From NCBI GenBank assembly GCA_030151825.1, contig JASLCP010000025.1:1-35404 (forward strand): 35,404 nucleotides of DNA, in the 5' to 3' direction. This stretch comes from Candidatus Saccharimonadales bacterium (GTDB taxonomy: Bacteria > Patescibacteriota > Saccharimonadia > Saccharimonadales > Saccharimonadaceae). Under the pieces are notes generated by a model. It was given only the letters and a program-made list of their open reading frames with translations, had not been told where the DNA came from and made no database searches. The translations under genes were made by a program, and so were the position numbers. Below, piece by piece: positions 8,791 through 17,142 of the stretch (its first letter is position 1; every line of letters begins with the position of its first letter).

Positions 8791-9367
8791 CCTGATACAC
8801 CCGTCTTTTGAGCGCTGATACCACCTCGCTCTCAAACCATGGATTCTTGGCACGCCAGCGAAAGTTGAGCGGACTGGAATGTACCGTCGGAAAATATCTT
8901 GGCAAATACTCTTCGTACGCCCGAACCGTTTCGGTCAAATTCTTTTTGGCGTTCCCCGCCAAATAGTGCTTTTGGGCATAGGCGCCGATCAATACAATCA
9001 ACTCAATATCCGGCATCGCAGCTAGCAGCTGCGGATGCCATTTTTCAGCAAAGCCTTTTCGCGGTGGCATATCACCATGTGCGCCTTTTCCTGGGTAATA
9101 AAAATCCATCGGAATCAACGCAACAATATCCGAGTTATAAAACTGCTCGTCACTCATTCCTAGCCACATCCTGAGCATCTTGCCGCTGGCATCGTCCCAT
9201 GGTACCTGCGACAGTTGTGCTTTTATGCCGGGCGCCTGTCCGATAATCGCAATCTTTGCCCTTGCTCCTGCTGTATAGAGCGGCTTGTAGCCTTTTTCGG
9301 CCATTTCGGCGTTCATTGGATCATCACAAATCTGTCGATAAATGTCATCAAAAATTGATACTGCCAT
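8774..9367 (-). CDS. Uracil-DNA glycosylase superfamily protein
   Basis: The 197-residue protein has the layout of the UDG fold: motif 1 as AIIGQAPGIKA (about 40-50), a central LMxxDFYYPGKG-type segment, LIVLIGAYAQKHYL, and a late PTVHSSPLNFRW which corresponds to the HPSP loop that inserts into the DNA minor groove. The family covers uracil-DNA glycosylases and relatives of unknown specificity; the motif 1 residue after GQAPG is not the classical catalytic Asp or Asn, so activity on uracil is uncertain. A TATACT box at 9374-9379 sits 6 bases before ATG. It could contribute to base excision repair along with the AlkA-like enzyme further on. Confidence 0.8.
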   Translation of the reverse strand: MAVSIFDDIYRQICDDPMNAEMAEKGYKPLYTAGARAKIAIIGQAPGIKAQLSQVPWDDASGKMLRMWLGMSDEQFYNSDIVALIPMDFYYPGKGAHGDMPPRKGFAEKWHPQLLAAMPDIELIVLIGAYAQKHYLAGNAKKNLTETVRAYEEYLPRYFPTVHSSPLNFRWRAKNPWFESEVVSALKRRVYQVIASK

Positions 9368-9385
9368 AGTTCTAGTATACGCTCG

Positions 9386-10447
9386 TTAAGCAGCGCGTTT
9401 GGTAACGATATTCGTCTGTCGCCTGGCGAGCGGCTGCACAGTACGTCTTACTGCCGCCGATCCAACAGAAATACCACCAGAAAGCAGCCGATCAGTCATG
9501 TTTTTATGGATATTACCGCGATCACGTCGCAATGAATGATACGCTTGCGGTGAATAGCGCAGTGGATCTGGCAACTGGTCAATCAAGGTTTTAGCCACCA
9601 CTCGAAAATCATCCAGCTGCTGTTGATCACGTTGACCGAACGGAATACCAAATTTGTCACGAATCGCCGGATCGAGCTCGCCAATCGTCACCATGCTCAC
9701 CATCTCGGTCACTGGCATCAAGGCGACTTTTGCCAGCCACCACAGACGAGGCGGAACAGTTTGTGGTCGCGGTGGATTACGATCGAGCGCCATTGAAATT
9801 GCTCGCTCGGCCGATGGATTCATCGTGAGTACCTCGTCAATCATCCGTTGACGATACTCCTGATTTGCCTGATAATCCGCCGGTACATTCTGCATTGGCA
9901 TACCGTAATAGCTATACCATGTCGTCGACTCAAGCTGTAACTGCTGGCGACTTTCCTCGTCAAACGATTCTTGGCTATATTGCTCGGCAGTTTTCTCGAC
10001 ACCGCACCGAAACGTTTCGTGCGCCCAATAAAATGCGTCAGGGCTCAGGGCATTAAACGACCGACCCTGTACGTCCGTCCCATGAATTCCTTGATGTAAT
10101 CGCCGTACATAATTCCCTGCTCGGTACGGGTCTTCGGCATACATCACTGCCATGATTGGCTCCATCGATACCGCCACACGACGATACGGATTACGCCAGA
10201 ATTTGCCCGTATGTTCGACTGCCGCACCGATTGCTGGATGGAGTAATTGTTCAATGCCAATCGCCAATTCGGCACCGTAAATCACCTTCCCTAGCTGACG
10301 CTTGGTGATTGAATCGCCGTCAAGCAACGCTCCCACCAATGGCTCATCATCGTTATTGATAATCACTTGATCGTATTGATCTTTGATAAGAAATTGTCCG
10401 TCAGACAAATCCTGGGGCAGTGGTGCTTTGTATCGTGGACGATCCAT
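9386..10447 (-). CDS. MpaB-like oxygenase (DUF2236 / Lcp superfamily)
   Basis: The 353-residue protein carries the DUF2236 pattern: LLHPAIGAAVEHTGKF (H70, H79), a PYRR stretch, VRRLHQGIHG (H118) and PDAFYWAHETF (H143). This spacing matches the 'oxygenase MpaB family', related to the heme-b rubber oxygenase Lcp, where one of these His residues coordinates heme. The substrate is unknown. Proteins of this family are common in Actinobacteria. It has a proper Shine-Dalgarno (AAGGAG about 8 bases before ATG) and no hexamer right at the start, unlike its neighbours. It is divergent from the YhgE-like gene across a 105-base gap. Confidence 0.8.
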   Translation of the reverse strand: MDRPRYKAPLPQDLSDGQFLIKDQYDQVIINNDDEPLVGALLDGDSITKRQLGKVIYGAELAIGIEQLLHPAIGAAVEHTGKFWRNPYRRVAVSMEPIMAVMYAEDPYRAGNYVRRLHQGIHGTDVQGRSFNALSPDAFYWAHETFRCGVEKTAEQYSQESFDEESRQQLQLESTTWYSYYGMPMQNVPADYQANQEYRQRMIDEVLTMNPSAERAISMALDRNPPRPQTVPPRLWWLAKVALMPVTEMVSMVTIGELDPAIRDKFGIPFGQRDQQQLDDFRVVAKTLIDQLPDPLRYSPQAYHSLRRDRGNIHKNMTDRLLSGGISVGSAAVRRTVQPLARRQTNIVTKRAA

Positions 10448-10552
10448 ATGCTCTCCTTGTTGCCAAGAATTATCCCACTCGACCTACAAAATAGCAAGTC
10501 ACTAGCCGTCATAACGTACCCCAGTAGCAACAAACAATGCTATGCTAGTACT

Positions 10553-11686
10553 ATGACTGTAAAACAATTCTTTTCACAATTTACAAAGCGTGGACAACGT
10601 CAAGCATTTGACAGGCGATTTATTTCTCTGGCAGCATTAACACTGGTCGGGGTCGCGGTATTGCAGCTTATTTTTGCGGCCGTCTATTTGACAGCGTTTC
10701 ATGCTCCGGCGGCACGCGATTTGCCGGTGGCAATCGTTGGCGATAATGCGGTAACAGAGCAACTTGGCAAAGCCTTAGAGCAAAAAAGCGATCATGCCTA
10801 CAAAGCTATTTTGATGACGAACCTATCTGATGCCGAAACACAACTCAAAACACAACAGGTTTATGCCATCTACCAACCAGTTGCCCCTCAGGGAACAGTG
10901 ACGATTGCCGGGGCTAATGGTACCTCCCTTGTTGCTCCGTTGACGACGTCGCTGACCCAACTTGACCATTCGTATCAGGCTCAAGTTCGCCAACAACTCG
11001 CTGGGCAACCAATTGCCGCATCACCTATCGAGACACCAATTGTCAGCGATATCGCTCCTCTTCCCGCCGGCGACCGTAACGGCGTGAGTCTGTTTTATGT
11101 TGCGTTTGCGTCCGTCTTTGGCGGCTATCTCGCGGCAGTCGCCGTTAACTTAGTTCGCGGCAAGCGTGCGTTTTCGAGGAGGCTAGCGGCCATCCGTATC
11201 GCCGGCTTTGCCATTTTTGCCGTCGTCGTGAGCATCGGCACCAGCCTCATTGTCACACACGGCGTCGACGCTATTAGTGTCGATCAGTACTGGACACTTG
11301 CTGGTGTCGCTGCGCTTACCACGTTTGGCGTCAGTTTAGTTGCCAGCGCGCTCGTATCCCTCTTTGGTGTCCTTGGAACAGCGCTTGTTATTGTTCTGTT
11401 TGTTATTTTCGGCACGCCAGCATCGGGTGGCCCTGTGCCACTTTTGCTGACAGGCAATGGTCCTTGGCATGAACTGGCGGCATATCTACCAACCGGTGCC
11501 GCCTTTAACGCACTACGCCAATCGGTCTATTTTGGCGGCATCGATATGATGTCTCATCTATGGATTTTGGTCGGTTACGTGGCGGCTGGCAGTATCGTAC
11601 TCTTGGGATATGGTGCTCGTCGATCAAGCGTCAGCTCATTTGAAGATGATATTGCTGATACCGAATTGCACGACAAAGCAGCCTAG
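10553..11686 (+). CDS. ABC-2 / YhgE-Pip-like membrane protein
   Basis: The 377-residue protein has one N-terminal helix (about 25-47), an outside domain of about 170 residues and then about five or six helices. This is the plan of ABC-2 type permeases and of the YhgE/Pip (DUF3533) family. The segments LPVAIVGDNAV just after helix 1 and a late PTGAAFNALRQSVYFGG match that family as I recall it. No ATP-binding partner lies next to it. The start at 10553 is chosen over the longest frame because an extended -10 (TGCTATGCT, hexamer 10541-10546) lies 6 bases before this ATG, and the longer frame would run into the divergent MpaB-like gene. The last 4 bases overlap the convergent TrmH gene. Confidence 0.7.
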   Translation: MTVKQFFSQFTKRGQRQAFDRRFISLAALTLVGVAVLQLIFAAVYLTAFHAPAARDLPVAIVGDNAVTEQLGKALEQKSDHAYKAILMTNLSDAETQLKTQQVYAIYQPVAPQGTVTIAGANGTSLVAPLTTSLTQLDHSYQAQVRQQLAGQPIAASPIETPIVSDIAPLPAGDRNGVSLFYVAFASVFGGYLAAVAVNLVRGKRAFSRRLAAIRIAGFAIFAVVVSIGTSLIVTHGVDAISVDQYWTLAGVAALTTFGVSLVASALVSLFGVLGTALVIVLFVIFGTPASGGPVPLLLTGNGPWHELAAYLPTGAAFNALRQSVYFGGIDMMSHLWILVGYVAAGSIVLLGYGARRSSVSSFEDDIADTELHDKAA

Positions 11687-12489
11687 CGCGTAGTACTTGT
11701 GGTTATTTGACGAAACTGTTCGTACAAACAAACCGCTGTTGCCGCCGCGACATTCAATGACTCGACTGGCGTATCTGCCTGCGGAATCGACACATGAATT
11801 GTCGCTTTTTCGATAAGCTCCTGACGAACTCCTTGACCTTCATTGCCAACAATCCAGGCGACCGGATGTGTCAAATCAATCGCGTATAGCGACTCGCTCT
11901 TTGGGGATAGTGTCGTTACTAGCACCGGCACCGCTGCTTGATCAACCAGCGCCACCAAGTCCACATCCTCGTGAATCATTAAGCCAAACTGCGCACCCAT
12001 ACCAGCCCGTAAGGCTTTCGGTGACCAGGCCGATGCACAACCATCCGACAGCCATATATGTTTTACACCCGCTGCCGCCGCGACACGCAAAATCGTTCCC
12101 AAATTTCCTGGATCTTGCACCTCATCAAGTAATACCGCCGTATCTGTCAGTACTTCATCACCTGACACATCGGGTGGCGTAAATACCAATGATATACCCA
12201 CTGACGCGTGAATCGCACTCATTGATTCGTACAAGCTATCTGCCACAACTACGCGACGTACACTAGCACCATCAAGCCGCACAGCAAGCGCTGCCACTTC
12301 CGCTCGCTCAAGTGCTGATTCAGCACAAATATACAGATGTGGCACATTGGTGGTATGTAAAAAACTCTGCACCAAATGCGCGCCCTCGGCAACCGCCAAC
12401 TGTTCCTCGCGGCGTGCCTTTGCACTCGAAACCAGTCGTTTGATTTGCTTAACCGTTTCGTTATGTGCCGACGTGATAACTGTTTCCAT
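11683..12489 (-). CDS. TrmH/SpoU-family RNA 2'-O-methyltransferase
   Basis: The 268-residue protein has an N-terminal RNA-binding domain (about 1-95, starting with the typical ITSAHNETVKQIKRL) and a C-terminal SPOUT domain with all three motifs: DEVQDPGNLGTILRVA, AWIVGNEGQGVRQE and PQADTPVESLNVAAATAVCLYE. It is expected to 2'-O-methylate a ribose in rRNA or tRNA using SAM; the RlmB/TsnR-type domain order suggests 23S rRNA. The start at 12489 is supported by conservation and by a TACAAT box 7 bases upstream; the longer frame would read into the terminator hairpin at 12515-12545. Confidence 0.9.
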   Translation of the reverse strand: METVITSAHNETVKQIKRLVSSAKARREEQLAVAEGAHLVQSFLHTTNVPHLYICAESALERAEVAALAVRLDGASVRRVVVADSLYESMSAIHASVGISLVFTPPDVSGDEVLTDTAVLLDEVQDPGNLGTILRVAAAAGVKHIWLSDGCASAWSPKALRAGMGAQFGLMIHEDVDLVALVDQAAVPVLVTTLSPKSESLYAIDLTHPVAWIVGNEGQGVRQELIEKATIHVSIPQADTPVESLNVAAATAVCLYEQFRQITTSTTR

Positions 12490-12514
12490 TATGCCTATTG
12501 TATCAAATGAAAAT

Positions 12515-12545
12515 CCCCCAACCCTAGCTATGCTAGAATTGGGGG
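12515..12545 (-). terminator. Rho-independent terminator of the coiled-coil protein gene
   Basis: A 7-pair outer stem (CCCCCAA with TTGGGGG) encloses an inner 5-pair stem (CTAGC with GCTAG). On the minus strand it is followed by ATTTTCATTT. It lies 28 bases after the stop of the coiled-coil gene and just before the promoter of the TrmH gene. Confidence 0.75.
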
Positions 12546-12572
12546 TCTCTTTGCCTCCTCTCATTGTCTTGA

Positions 12573-13226
12573 CTACACTGCTTTACGCTCATCGCCAGCA
12601 GGAATCGGATGATGATTTTGCGGCCCATGAGGCTCGCCAGGGTCACGGCGATAGAGAAGATAGCCGTCATCGGTCAATATGTAATGTCCGTGATATAACC
12701 CATCCGGACGTCCACGCCCACCAAAGTAGAAATGGATCACGTCAGACTCTTCGGTGACCTTCATATTCTCAAAGTGTACTTCGGCAACACCCGCTTTGCG
12801 CGCAAGCATAACGTGCCGAGCAAACTCCGATCGTTGCAGATTGCGATGTCGCTGCCGTGCCTTCATACATACAATCTCAGCCTCTCGCAAGTTCTTGAGC
12901 GCCTTCATGTACCGATGACGTGATGCGCGAATATCTCGCTTCAGCTGATTCTTCTCTTTTCTCAGACGAATCATATTCTCGCGTTCATTGCGAGTATGCG
13001 TTACACGATCGTCAATTCGCTCACGCTCGGCAGTGATCCTCTTGAGCCATTGATCACTGCCAGCATTCATGAATTGATATTCCCGTAATCGTTGGTCGTA
13101 TCGGTCATGAGCTAACCGTTTATCGAGGAGTGCTTGATTGTATGCATCGCCCGCCAACTGTCGTTGTACCGACAACCAATCATCCTGCTGAGCAGGCATA
13201 CACCTTAGTTCGGCACCGCGTGCCAT
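12573..13226 (-). CDS. Coiled-coil protein of unknown function
   Basis: I do not recognise this 217-residue protein. Residues about 30-135 are strongly charged and look like a long helical coiled coil rich in Arg, Glu and Lys. The C-terminal part (about 140-217) is different: a beta-rich segment with HFYFGGRGRPDGLYHGHYI, then a dense YLLYRRDPGEPHGPQNHH stretch with many His, Gly and Pro, which looks like a conserved small domain. There is no signal peptide or membrane helix. The start at 13226 is chosen because an AAGGTG Shine-Dalgarno lies 6-7 bases before it; a TTG further up is possible but less likely. A perfect palindrome lies in its promoter region (13260-13277), suggesting a dedicated regulator. 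Confidence 0.65.
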   Translation of the reverse strand: MARGAELRCMPAQQDDWLSVQRQLAGDAYNQALLDKRLAHDRYDQRLREYQFMNAGSDQWLKRITAERERIDDRVTHTRNERENMIRLRKEKNQLKRDIRASRHRYMKALKNLREAEIVCMKARQRHRNLQRSEFARHVMLARKAGVAEVHFENMKVTEESDVIHFYFGGRGRPDGLYHGHYILTDDGYLLYRRDPGEPHGPQNHHPIPAGDERKAV

Positions 13227-13259
13227 GCATCTCACCTTCTTCGTGTTAAAGAGCAAAGA

Positions 13260-13277
13260 GTATGTCTGTTGACATAC
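13260..13277. promoter_or_regulatory. Perfect palindrome, probable operator upstream of the coiled-coil gene
   Basis: GTATGTC-TGTT-GACATAC is a perfect inverted repeat with 7-base arms and a 4-base centre. It is 33 bases before the start codon at 13226. On the minus strand an AT-rich TATAAAAT run lies just upstream, so the palindrome would cover the transcription start. A repressor operator is the simplest reading; a short 5' leader hairpin is an alternative. Confidence 0.5.
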
Positions 13278-13376
13278 GTATCTATTTTATATCATATACG
13301 CATGGTTATGCAATACTCTCCCGTTATTTGCGCTTTTACACTATTCGGCGCATAGTAGATACAGAGGGAGGTAGAA

Positions 13377-14606
13377 ATGATGGCTACATCACTTGAAGGG
13401 AAAGATATTTCACTATGGGTGCAAACGACAAAGGACACCGCCTATCCGACACTATCAAAGGACACGACGGTCTACGACCTAGCGGTAGTTGGCGGAGGTA
13501 TCACGGGGATCGTGGCAGCCTATTTTGCCAGACGGCGTGGTCTCAAAACTGTCTTAATCGAGAAAAATCAGCTTGTAGCGTGGACAACAGGCAGCACGAC
13601 TGCCAAGCTCAGTTCACAACATTATCTCATCTATGATTATCTAATTCGTCGCCACGGTGAATCGATCGCCAGGCAATACGCCGAAGCCAACCAGCGCGGC
13701 ATCGACGCGGTAGAGAAACTGACGACCAACCTGGGAATCGATAGTGAATTCTCACGGCGCGACGCCTATGTATTTACCGGTAGTACCGACAAAGTTGCGG
13801 CGATTAAAGCAGAGGTCGAAGCCGCCAAGCAACTTGGCCTGCCTGCTAGTTTTGAAACTTCTACCGAACTGCCGTTTTCGGTAACTGCCGCGATCAAATT
13901 CTCGAATCAAGCACAGTTTCATCCGCGCAAATTTTTACTGGGCATCGCTGATGCGTTCACTGAACAAGGCGGCGTGATATATGAACACACCAAAGCAACC
14001 GATATTATCCCAAGTGACACAAATACGATTGTGACCGAATCCGGCAATATACAAGCTCGTCATATTCTTCAGGCCAGCGGCGAGCCATTTTGGCACAATG
14101 AATTATTTGACGGCCACATGTGGCTCAAAATGTCGTATGCGGTTGCCGCAACGCTCAACAATCCAGCCGACTATCCCGCAGGGATGTATATCACCACCGA
14201 TACCCCGATGCGCACGCTGCGTTCAGCAACGTATAACGACAAACCTATCTTGATTTTTGGTGGCGAAAGCCACGAATACAATGAAGCAACATACAACGAA
14301 ACGCTCCATTATCAAACACTCATCAACGACGTACGTAGCCGCTATGACGTTGATGCCATCCTATTCCGTTGGCTGGCGGGCGACTATATGCCATATGACC
14401 GTCTACCCTACATTGGCGCGATGCCCGAGTTTCCTACTATCCATATCATTACCGGCTATCGCGCATGGGGGCTAGCCTGGGCGCTCTCTGCCGCTGAAGT
14501 AATCGTTGGTACTATACTGGGTACACCAGCCTCGTGGGCGGCGCCATTTGGTCTCGAGCGACTGTCGCAACCCGTCCTTGATAGTGATAAAAAGGAAAGG
14601 TTTTAA
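13377..14606 (+). CDS. FAD-dependent oxidoreductase (DAO family), Rieske-less form
   Basis: The 409-residue protein starts with SLWVQTTKDTAYPTLS and the dinucleotide-binding signature LAVVGGGITGIVAAYFARRRG ending at the acidic IEKN. GSTTAKLSSQHYLIYDYL follows, typical of the DAO subfamily that usually carries a C-terminal Rieske [2Fe-2S] domain. Here the protein ends at about 409 after the FAD C-terminal segment (ITGYRAWGLAWALSAAEV), and no Cys-His Rieske motifs are present. The substrate is unknown. A strong GGGAGGT Shine-Dalgarno lies 5 bases before ATG at 13377, with a second ATG directly after it. DUF488 follows 2 bases after the stop, so the two are probably one operon. Confidence 0.82.
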   Translation: MMATSLEGKDISLWVQTTKDTAYPTLSKDTTVYDLAVVGGGITGIVAAYFARRRGLKTVLIEKNQLVAWTTGSTTAKLSSQHYLIYDYLIRRHGESIARQYAEANQRGIDAVEKLTTNLGIDSEFSRRDAYVFTGSTDKVAAIKAEVEAAKQLGLPASFETSTELPFSVTAAIKFSNQAQFHPRKFLLGIADAFTEQGGVIYEHTKATDIIPSDTNTIVTESGNIQARHILQASGEPFWHNELFDGHMWLKMSYAVAATLNNPADYPAGMYITTDTPMRTLRSATYNDKPILIFGGESHEYNEATYNETLHYQTLINDVRSRYDVDAILFRWLAGDYMPYDRLPYIGAMPEFPTIHIITGYRAWGLAWALSAAEVIVGTILGTPASWAAPFGLERLSQPVLDSDKKERF

Positions 14607-14608
14607 CA

Positions 14609-15139
14609 ATGCTCGCTATGGCAACCATCTACACGATTGGACATTCTACTCATACCATTGACGAATTTATCAGTATTCTCAATACGTACGGCATCAAACA
14701 ACTCGTCGACGTCCGGTCGGTTCCGGGGTCACGCCACAACCCACAATTTGGCCAGAAAGCGCTCGAATCATCACTCGAAAAGCACGACATTGCCTATAGC
14801 TATATGAAAAAATTAGGCGGATGGCGCAACGGGCCAAAAAGCGAACAAAATGCCGCATGGCGCAACGCCTCGTTTCGGTCGTATGCCGATTATATGCAGA
14901 CAGATGATTTTGCCGACGGCATCGATAAACTTACGACACTTGCCAAAAAAGCACCGACTGCTATCATGTGCGCCGAAGCGGTGCCGTGGCGATGCCATCG
15001 TTCGCTGGTTGGCGATGCGTTAACCGTACGTGGCCACGATGTTCTCGACATCATGAGCAAAACGAATAGCTCCAAACATACCCTCACTTCGTTTGCTCGC
15101 GTCGACGGATTAGCGATTACCTATCCGGCGTCCGAGTAA
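14609..15139 (+). CDS. DUF488 family protein
   Basis: The 176-residue protein has the DUF488 signature: TIYTIGHSTHTIDEFISIL at the start, LVDVRSVPGSRHNPQF, and the Cys-bearing segment AIMCAEAVPWRCHRSLVGDAL. The conserved Cys and Arg/His residues suggest an enzyme or nucleotide-binding protein, but the function of the family is unknown. A GGAAAGG Shine-Dalgarno supports the start at 14609; ATG at 14618 is an alternative. It is co-directional with the FAD oxidoreductase and overlaps the convergent reductase gene by 23 bases at its 3' end. Confidence 0.85.
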   Translation: MLAMATIYTIGHSTHTIDEFISILNTYGIKQLVDVRSVPGSRHNPQFGQKALESSLEKHDIAYSYMKKLGGWRNGPKSEQNAAWRNASFRSYADYMQTDDFADGIDKLTTLAKKAPTAIMCAEAVPWRCHRSLVGDALTVRGHDVLDIMSKTNSSKHTLTSFARVDGLAITYPASE

Positions 15140-15761
15140 GCTGTTTACCGAGCTGTACTTTGTCGACGTTGGCGCCAAATACCGGTCCGCCTGGTTCCAA
15201 TAGGCACCCTTTGGCGAGTCTGCCGATTGGCAGCGGGTCAAAGCCTAATCGGTCGATAATTGTCGCAACCGTTACGACATCTTCTTCATTATCGCCTGCT
15301 ATGGCAATCGCTTTTCGACCGGACGCGCCTGCCGGTCGTGGCTCGTCATGCAAGTCATGATAGCCCATATGGTTCAGTGCCTTTACCACACGGGCGCCGG
15401 CCAAAAAGCTCTGCATCGCTTCGCTCGACGACACATCCGGATCGATAATTTCATCACGCAGTCCATCAACTTCCCACCAATGATTCGTCGCATCAATCAC
15501 TAGCTTGCCGTCGAGTGCTTTTTGCGGCAATTCTTTGTATTTTCCGAGCGGCAAGGCGAGGAGCACCACATCGCTGCTTCGCACCACCTCCTCACTCGTC
15601 ATCACCTTGGCACCTGGCGCCAACACCTGCATACTCAGCGCAATCTTGTCAGGCGAACCCGACCCAGCAATCGCTACCTCGTAGCCTGCTTTTAGCGCCA
15701 GCTGTGCCACCACCACGCTCAACTTTCCCGCACCAATAATGCCGATTGTTTCTCCCTTCAT
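15117..15761 (-). CDS. NADP/F420 oxidoreductase-type reductase (Rossmann fold)
   Basis: The 214-residue protein belongs to the NADPH-dependent F420 reductase / NADP oxidoreductase coenzyme F420-dependent family. The N-terminal Rossmann motif is IGIIGAGKLSVVVAQLALKAGYEVAIAGS, followed by SSDVVLLALPLGKYKEL, VIDATNHWW and a late VVKALNHMGYHDL. Members reduce F420 or ferric/flavin acceptors with NADPH. No F420 synthesis gene is seen here, so F420 use is doubtful. It begins one base after the LLM gene stop, so it is translated from the same operon and may supply reduced cofactor to it; that is inference. Confidence 0.8.
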   Translation of the reverse strand: MKGETIGIIGAGKLSVVVAQLALKAGYEVAIAGSGSPDKIALSMQVLAPGAKVMTSEEVVRSSDVVLLALPLGKYKELPQKALDGKLVIDATNHWWEVDGLRDEIIDPDVSSSEAMQSFLAGARVVKALNHMGYHDLHDEPRPAGASGRKAIAIAGDNEEDVVTVATIIDRLGFDPLPIGRLAKGCLLEPGGPVFGANVDKVQLGKQLTRTPDR

Positions 15762-15762
15762 A

Positions 15763-16812
15763 TTATTTCTCGTCGAGTAATTTGCGGACGCGTGGAATCA
15801 CTTCTTTTCCGTATAGTTCAATCATGTGACGACGCGCCTCGGCCGGAACATCACCAAAACCATACACCATATCAAAGCGTGTCGCACCAACGACCTTCAT
15901 TGCCTTTACAATCTTTGTTGCCACCGTTTCGGGCGAACCAACGTACAGTGATCCATGCTCGACTTCGTGCATAAACTGCTGACGCGTCATCGGCTGCCAA
16001 CCGCGCGTACGACCAATTCGATCCATCTGCCGTTTAAATAACGGAAATGCCGTTTTGATGGCTTCTTCGTCGGTATCGGCAATAAAGCCTGGCGAGTGCA
16101 TACCGACCGGGTGCGGCTCATGACCAAATTCTTTGCTAGCACGTTTGTACAGGTCGACATATGGCGCAAAACGGTCGGGTGATCCGCCAATAATTGCCAA
16201 CATCAACGGAAAGTCATACGACGCAGCACGCACCACCGATTGCGGCGAACCACCCACGCCAACCAATGTTTCAAGTTTGCCAGATTCGGTTTTTGGAAAA
16301 ACATCTGCCTTATCCAGCGACTGTGTATGCGTTCCTTCCCATGTGACCGGTTCTTCTTTTAGCAGCTTACTAAAGAGCTCGATTTTCTCTTCGAATAGCG
16401 TTTCGTAATCGCGCAAATCATAGCCGAAAAGCGGGAACGATTCGGTAAACGATCCACGCCCCAAAATGACCTGGGCACGGCCGTTTGACACTGCATCAAG
16501 CGTCGAAAATCGCTCGAATACGCGCACAGGGTCATCGCTACTCAGCACTGTTACACCCGACGCTAGTTTGATATGTTTTGTCTTACTGGCGATTGCCGCC
16601 AGTACCATTTCAGGACTTGAAATCGCATACTCATCGCGATGATGTTCGCCAAGCGCAATCGCATCGATGCCGAGGTTATCAGCTAACACTGCCTCGTCAA
16701 TCACCAAACGAATCGCCTCGGCATAGTTCGTCGTTTCACCATCGTTTTTTTGGGCCAAATCACCGAACGAATCAAGCCCAAATGTATATGTTTTCATTAC
16801 TTCTTTTGTCAT
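15763..16812 (-). CDS. LLM-class flavin-dependent oxidoreductase
   Basis: The 349-residue protein is a bacterial luciferase-like TIM barrel: GIDAIALGEHHRDEYAISSPEMVLAAIASKT at about 45-75, IKLASGVTVLSSDDPVRVFERFSTLDAVSNGR, and GRGSFTESFPLFGYDL are the family's well-conserved parts. It should bind FMN or F420 non-covalently and oxidise or reduce an unknown small molecule. A GGGG run directly after the ArsR stop serves as Shine-Dalgarno for ATG 16812; a second Met five codons on is possible. It is the middle gene of the ArsR-LLM-reductase operon and thus probably induced by whatever the ArsR protein senses. Confidence 0.88.
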   Translation of the reverse strand: MTKEVMKTYTFGLDSFGDLAQKNDGETTNYAEAIRLVIDEAVLADNLGIDAIALGEHHRDEYAISSPEMVLAAIASKTKHIKLASGVTVLSSDDPVRVFERFSTLDAVSNGRAQVILGRGSFTESFPLFGYDLRDYETLFEEKIELFSKLLKEEPVTWEGTHTQSLDKADVFPKTESGKLETLVGVGGSPQSVVRAASYDFPLMLAIIGGSPDRFAPYVDLYKRASKEFGHEPHPVGMHSPGFIADTDEEAIKTAFPLFKRQMDRIGRTRGWQPMTRQQFMHEVEHGSLYVGSPETVATKIVKAMKVVGATRFDMVYGFGDVPAEARRHMIELYGKEVIPRVRKLLDEK

Positions 16813-16820
16813 ACTGCCCC

Positions 16821-17105
16821 CTATAGTTTTTCGATATTAATACCGCTCTGCTCTAACAGCGAGCGATTGAGTTGATAGAATTTTTCGACACCAACCTTGC
16901 GCTCCAAGATAACTCCAGCGACCACCAATGTCTGAAAGTGATGGCTCATTGTCGGCTGCGATAGGCTCAGCGCTGCGGCGCATCCCGACACTAATTCTTT
17001 GCTATTCGCTTCGTCAACCTCATGCGCTAATTTGCGCACAATCGATAGTCGTGTCTCGTCACCGAGACTTTTAAAAATGGTTGCTGCGTGATGATGTTCG
17101 TTCAT
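16821..17105 (-). CDS. ArsR-family winged-helix transcriptional regulator
   Basis: The 94-residue protein has the ArsR/SmtB winged-helix plan: IFKSLGDETRLSIVRKLAH at the N-terminus, recognition helix LSQPTMSHHFQTLVVAGVI and the wing ILERKVGVEKFYQLN. Typical metal sites of ArsR (CxCxxC) are absent. One Cys (C42) sits just before the recognition helix region and could be redox-sensitive. The start at 17105 is preferred over ATG 17114 because a TATAAT box at 17113-17118 lies exactly 7 bases upstream. It heads an operon with the LLM flavoprotein (8-base gap) and the reductase. A palindrome over its promoter suggests it represses its own operon. Confidence 0.88.
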   Translation of the reverse strand: MNEHHHAATIFKSLGDETRLSIVRKLAHEVDEANSKELVSGCAAALSLSQPTMSHHFQTLVVAGVILERKVGVEKFYQLNRSLLEQSGINIEKL

Positions 17106-17112
17106 ACTATTC

Positions 17113-17142
17113 ATTATATAGATAAATTTAAATATATCAATA
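17113..17142 (-). promoter_or_regulatory. Promoter and probable ArsR operator
   Basis: The -10 hexamer TATAAT (minus strand, 17113-17118) lies 7 bases before the ArsR start codon. A 26-base palindrome centred on TTTAAA covers 17117-17142; 11 of its 13 base pairs match. It abuts and overlaps the -10 box, where a bound dimer would block transcription. Confidence 0.6.
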
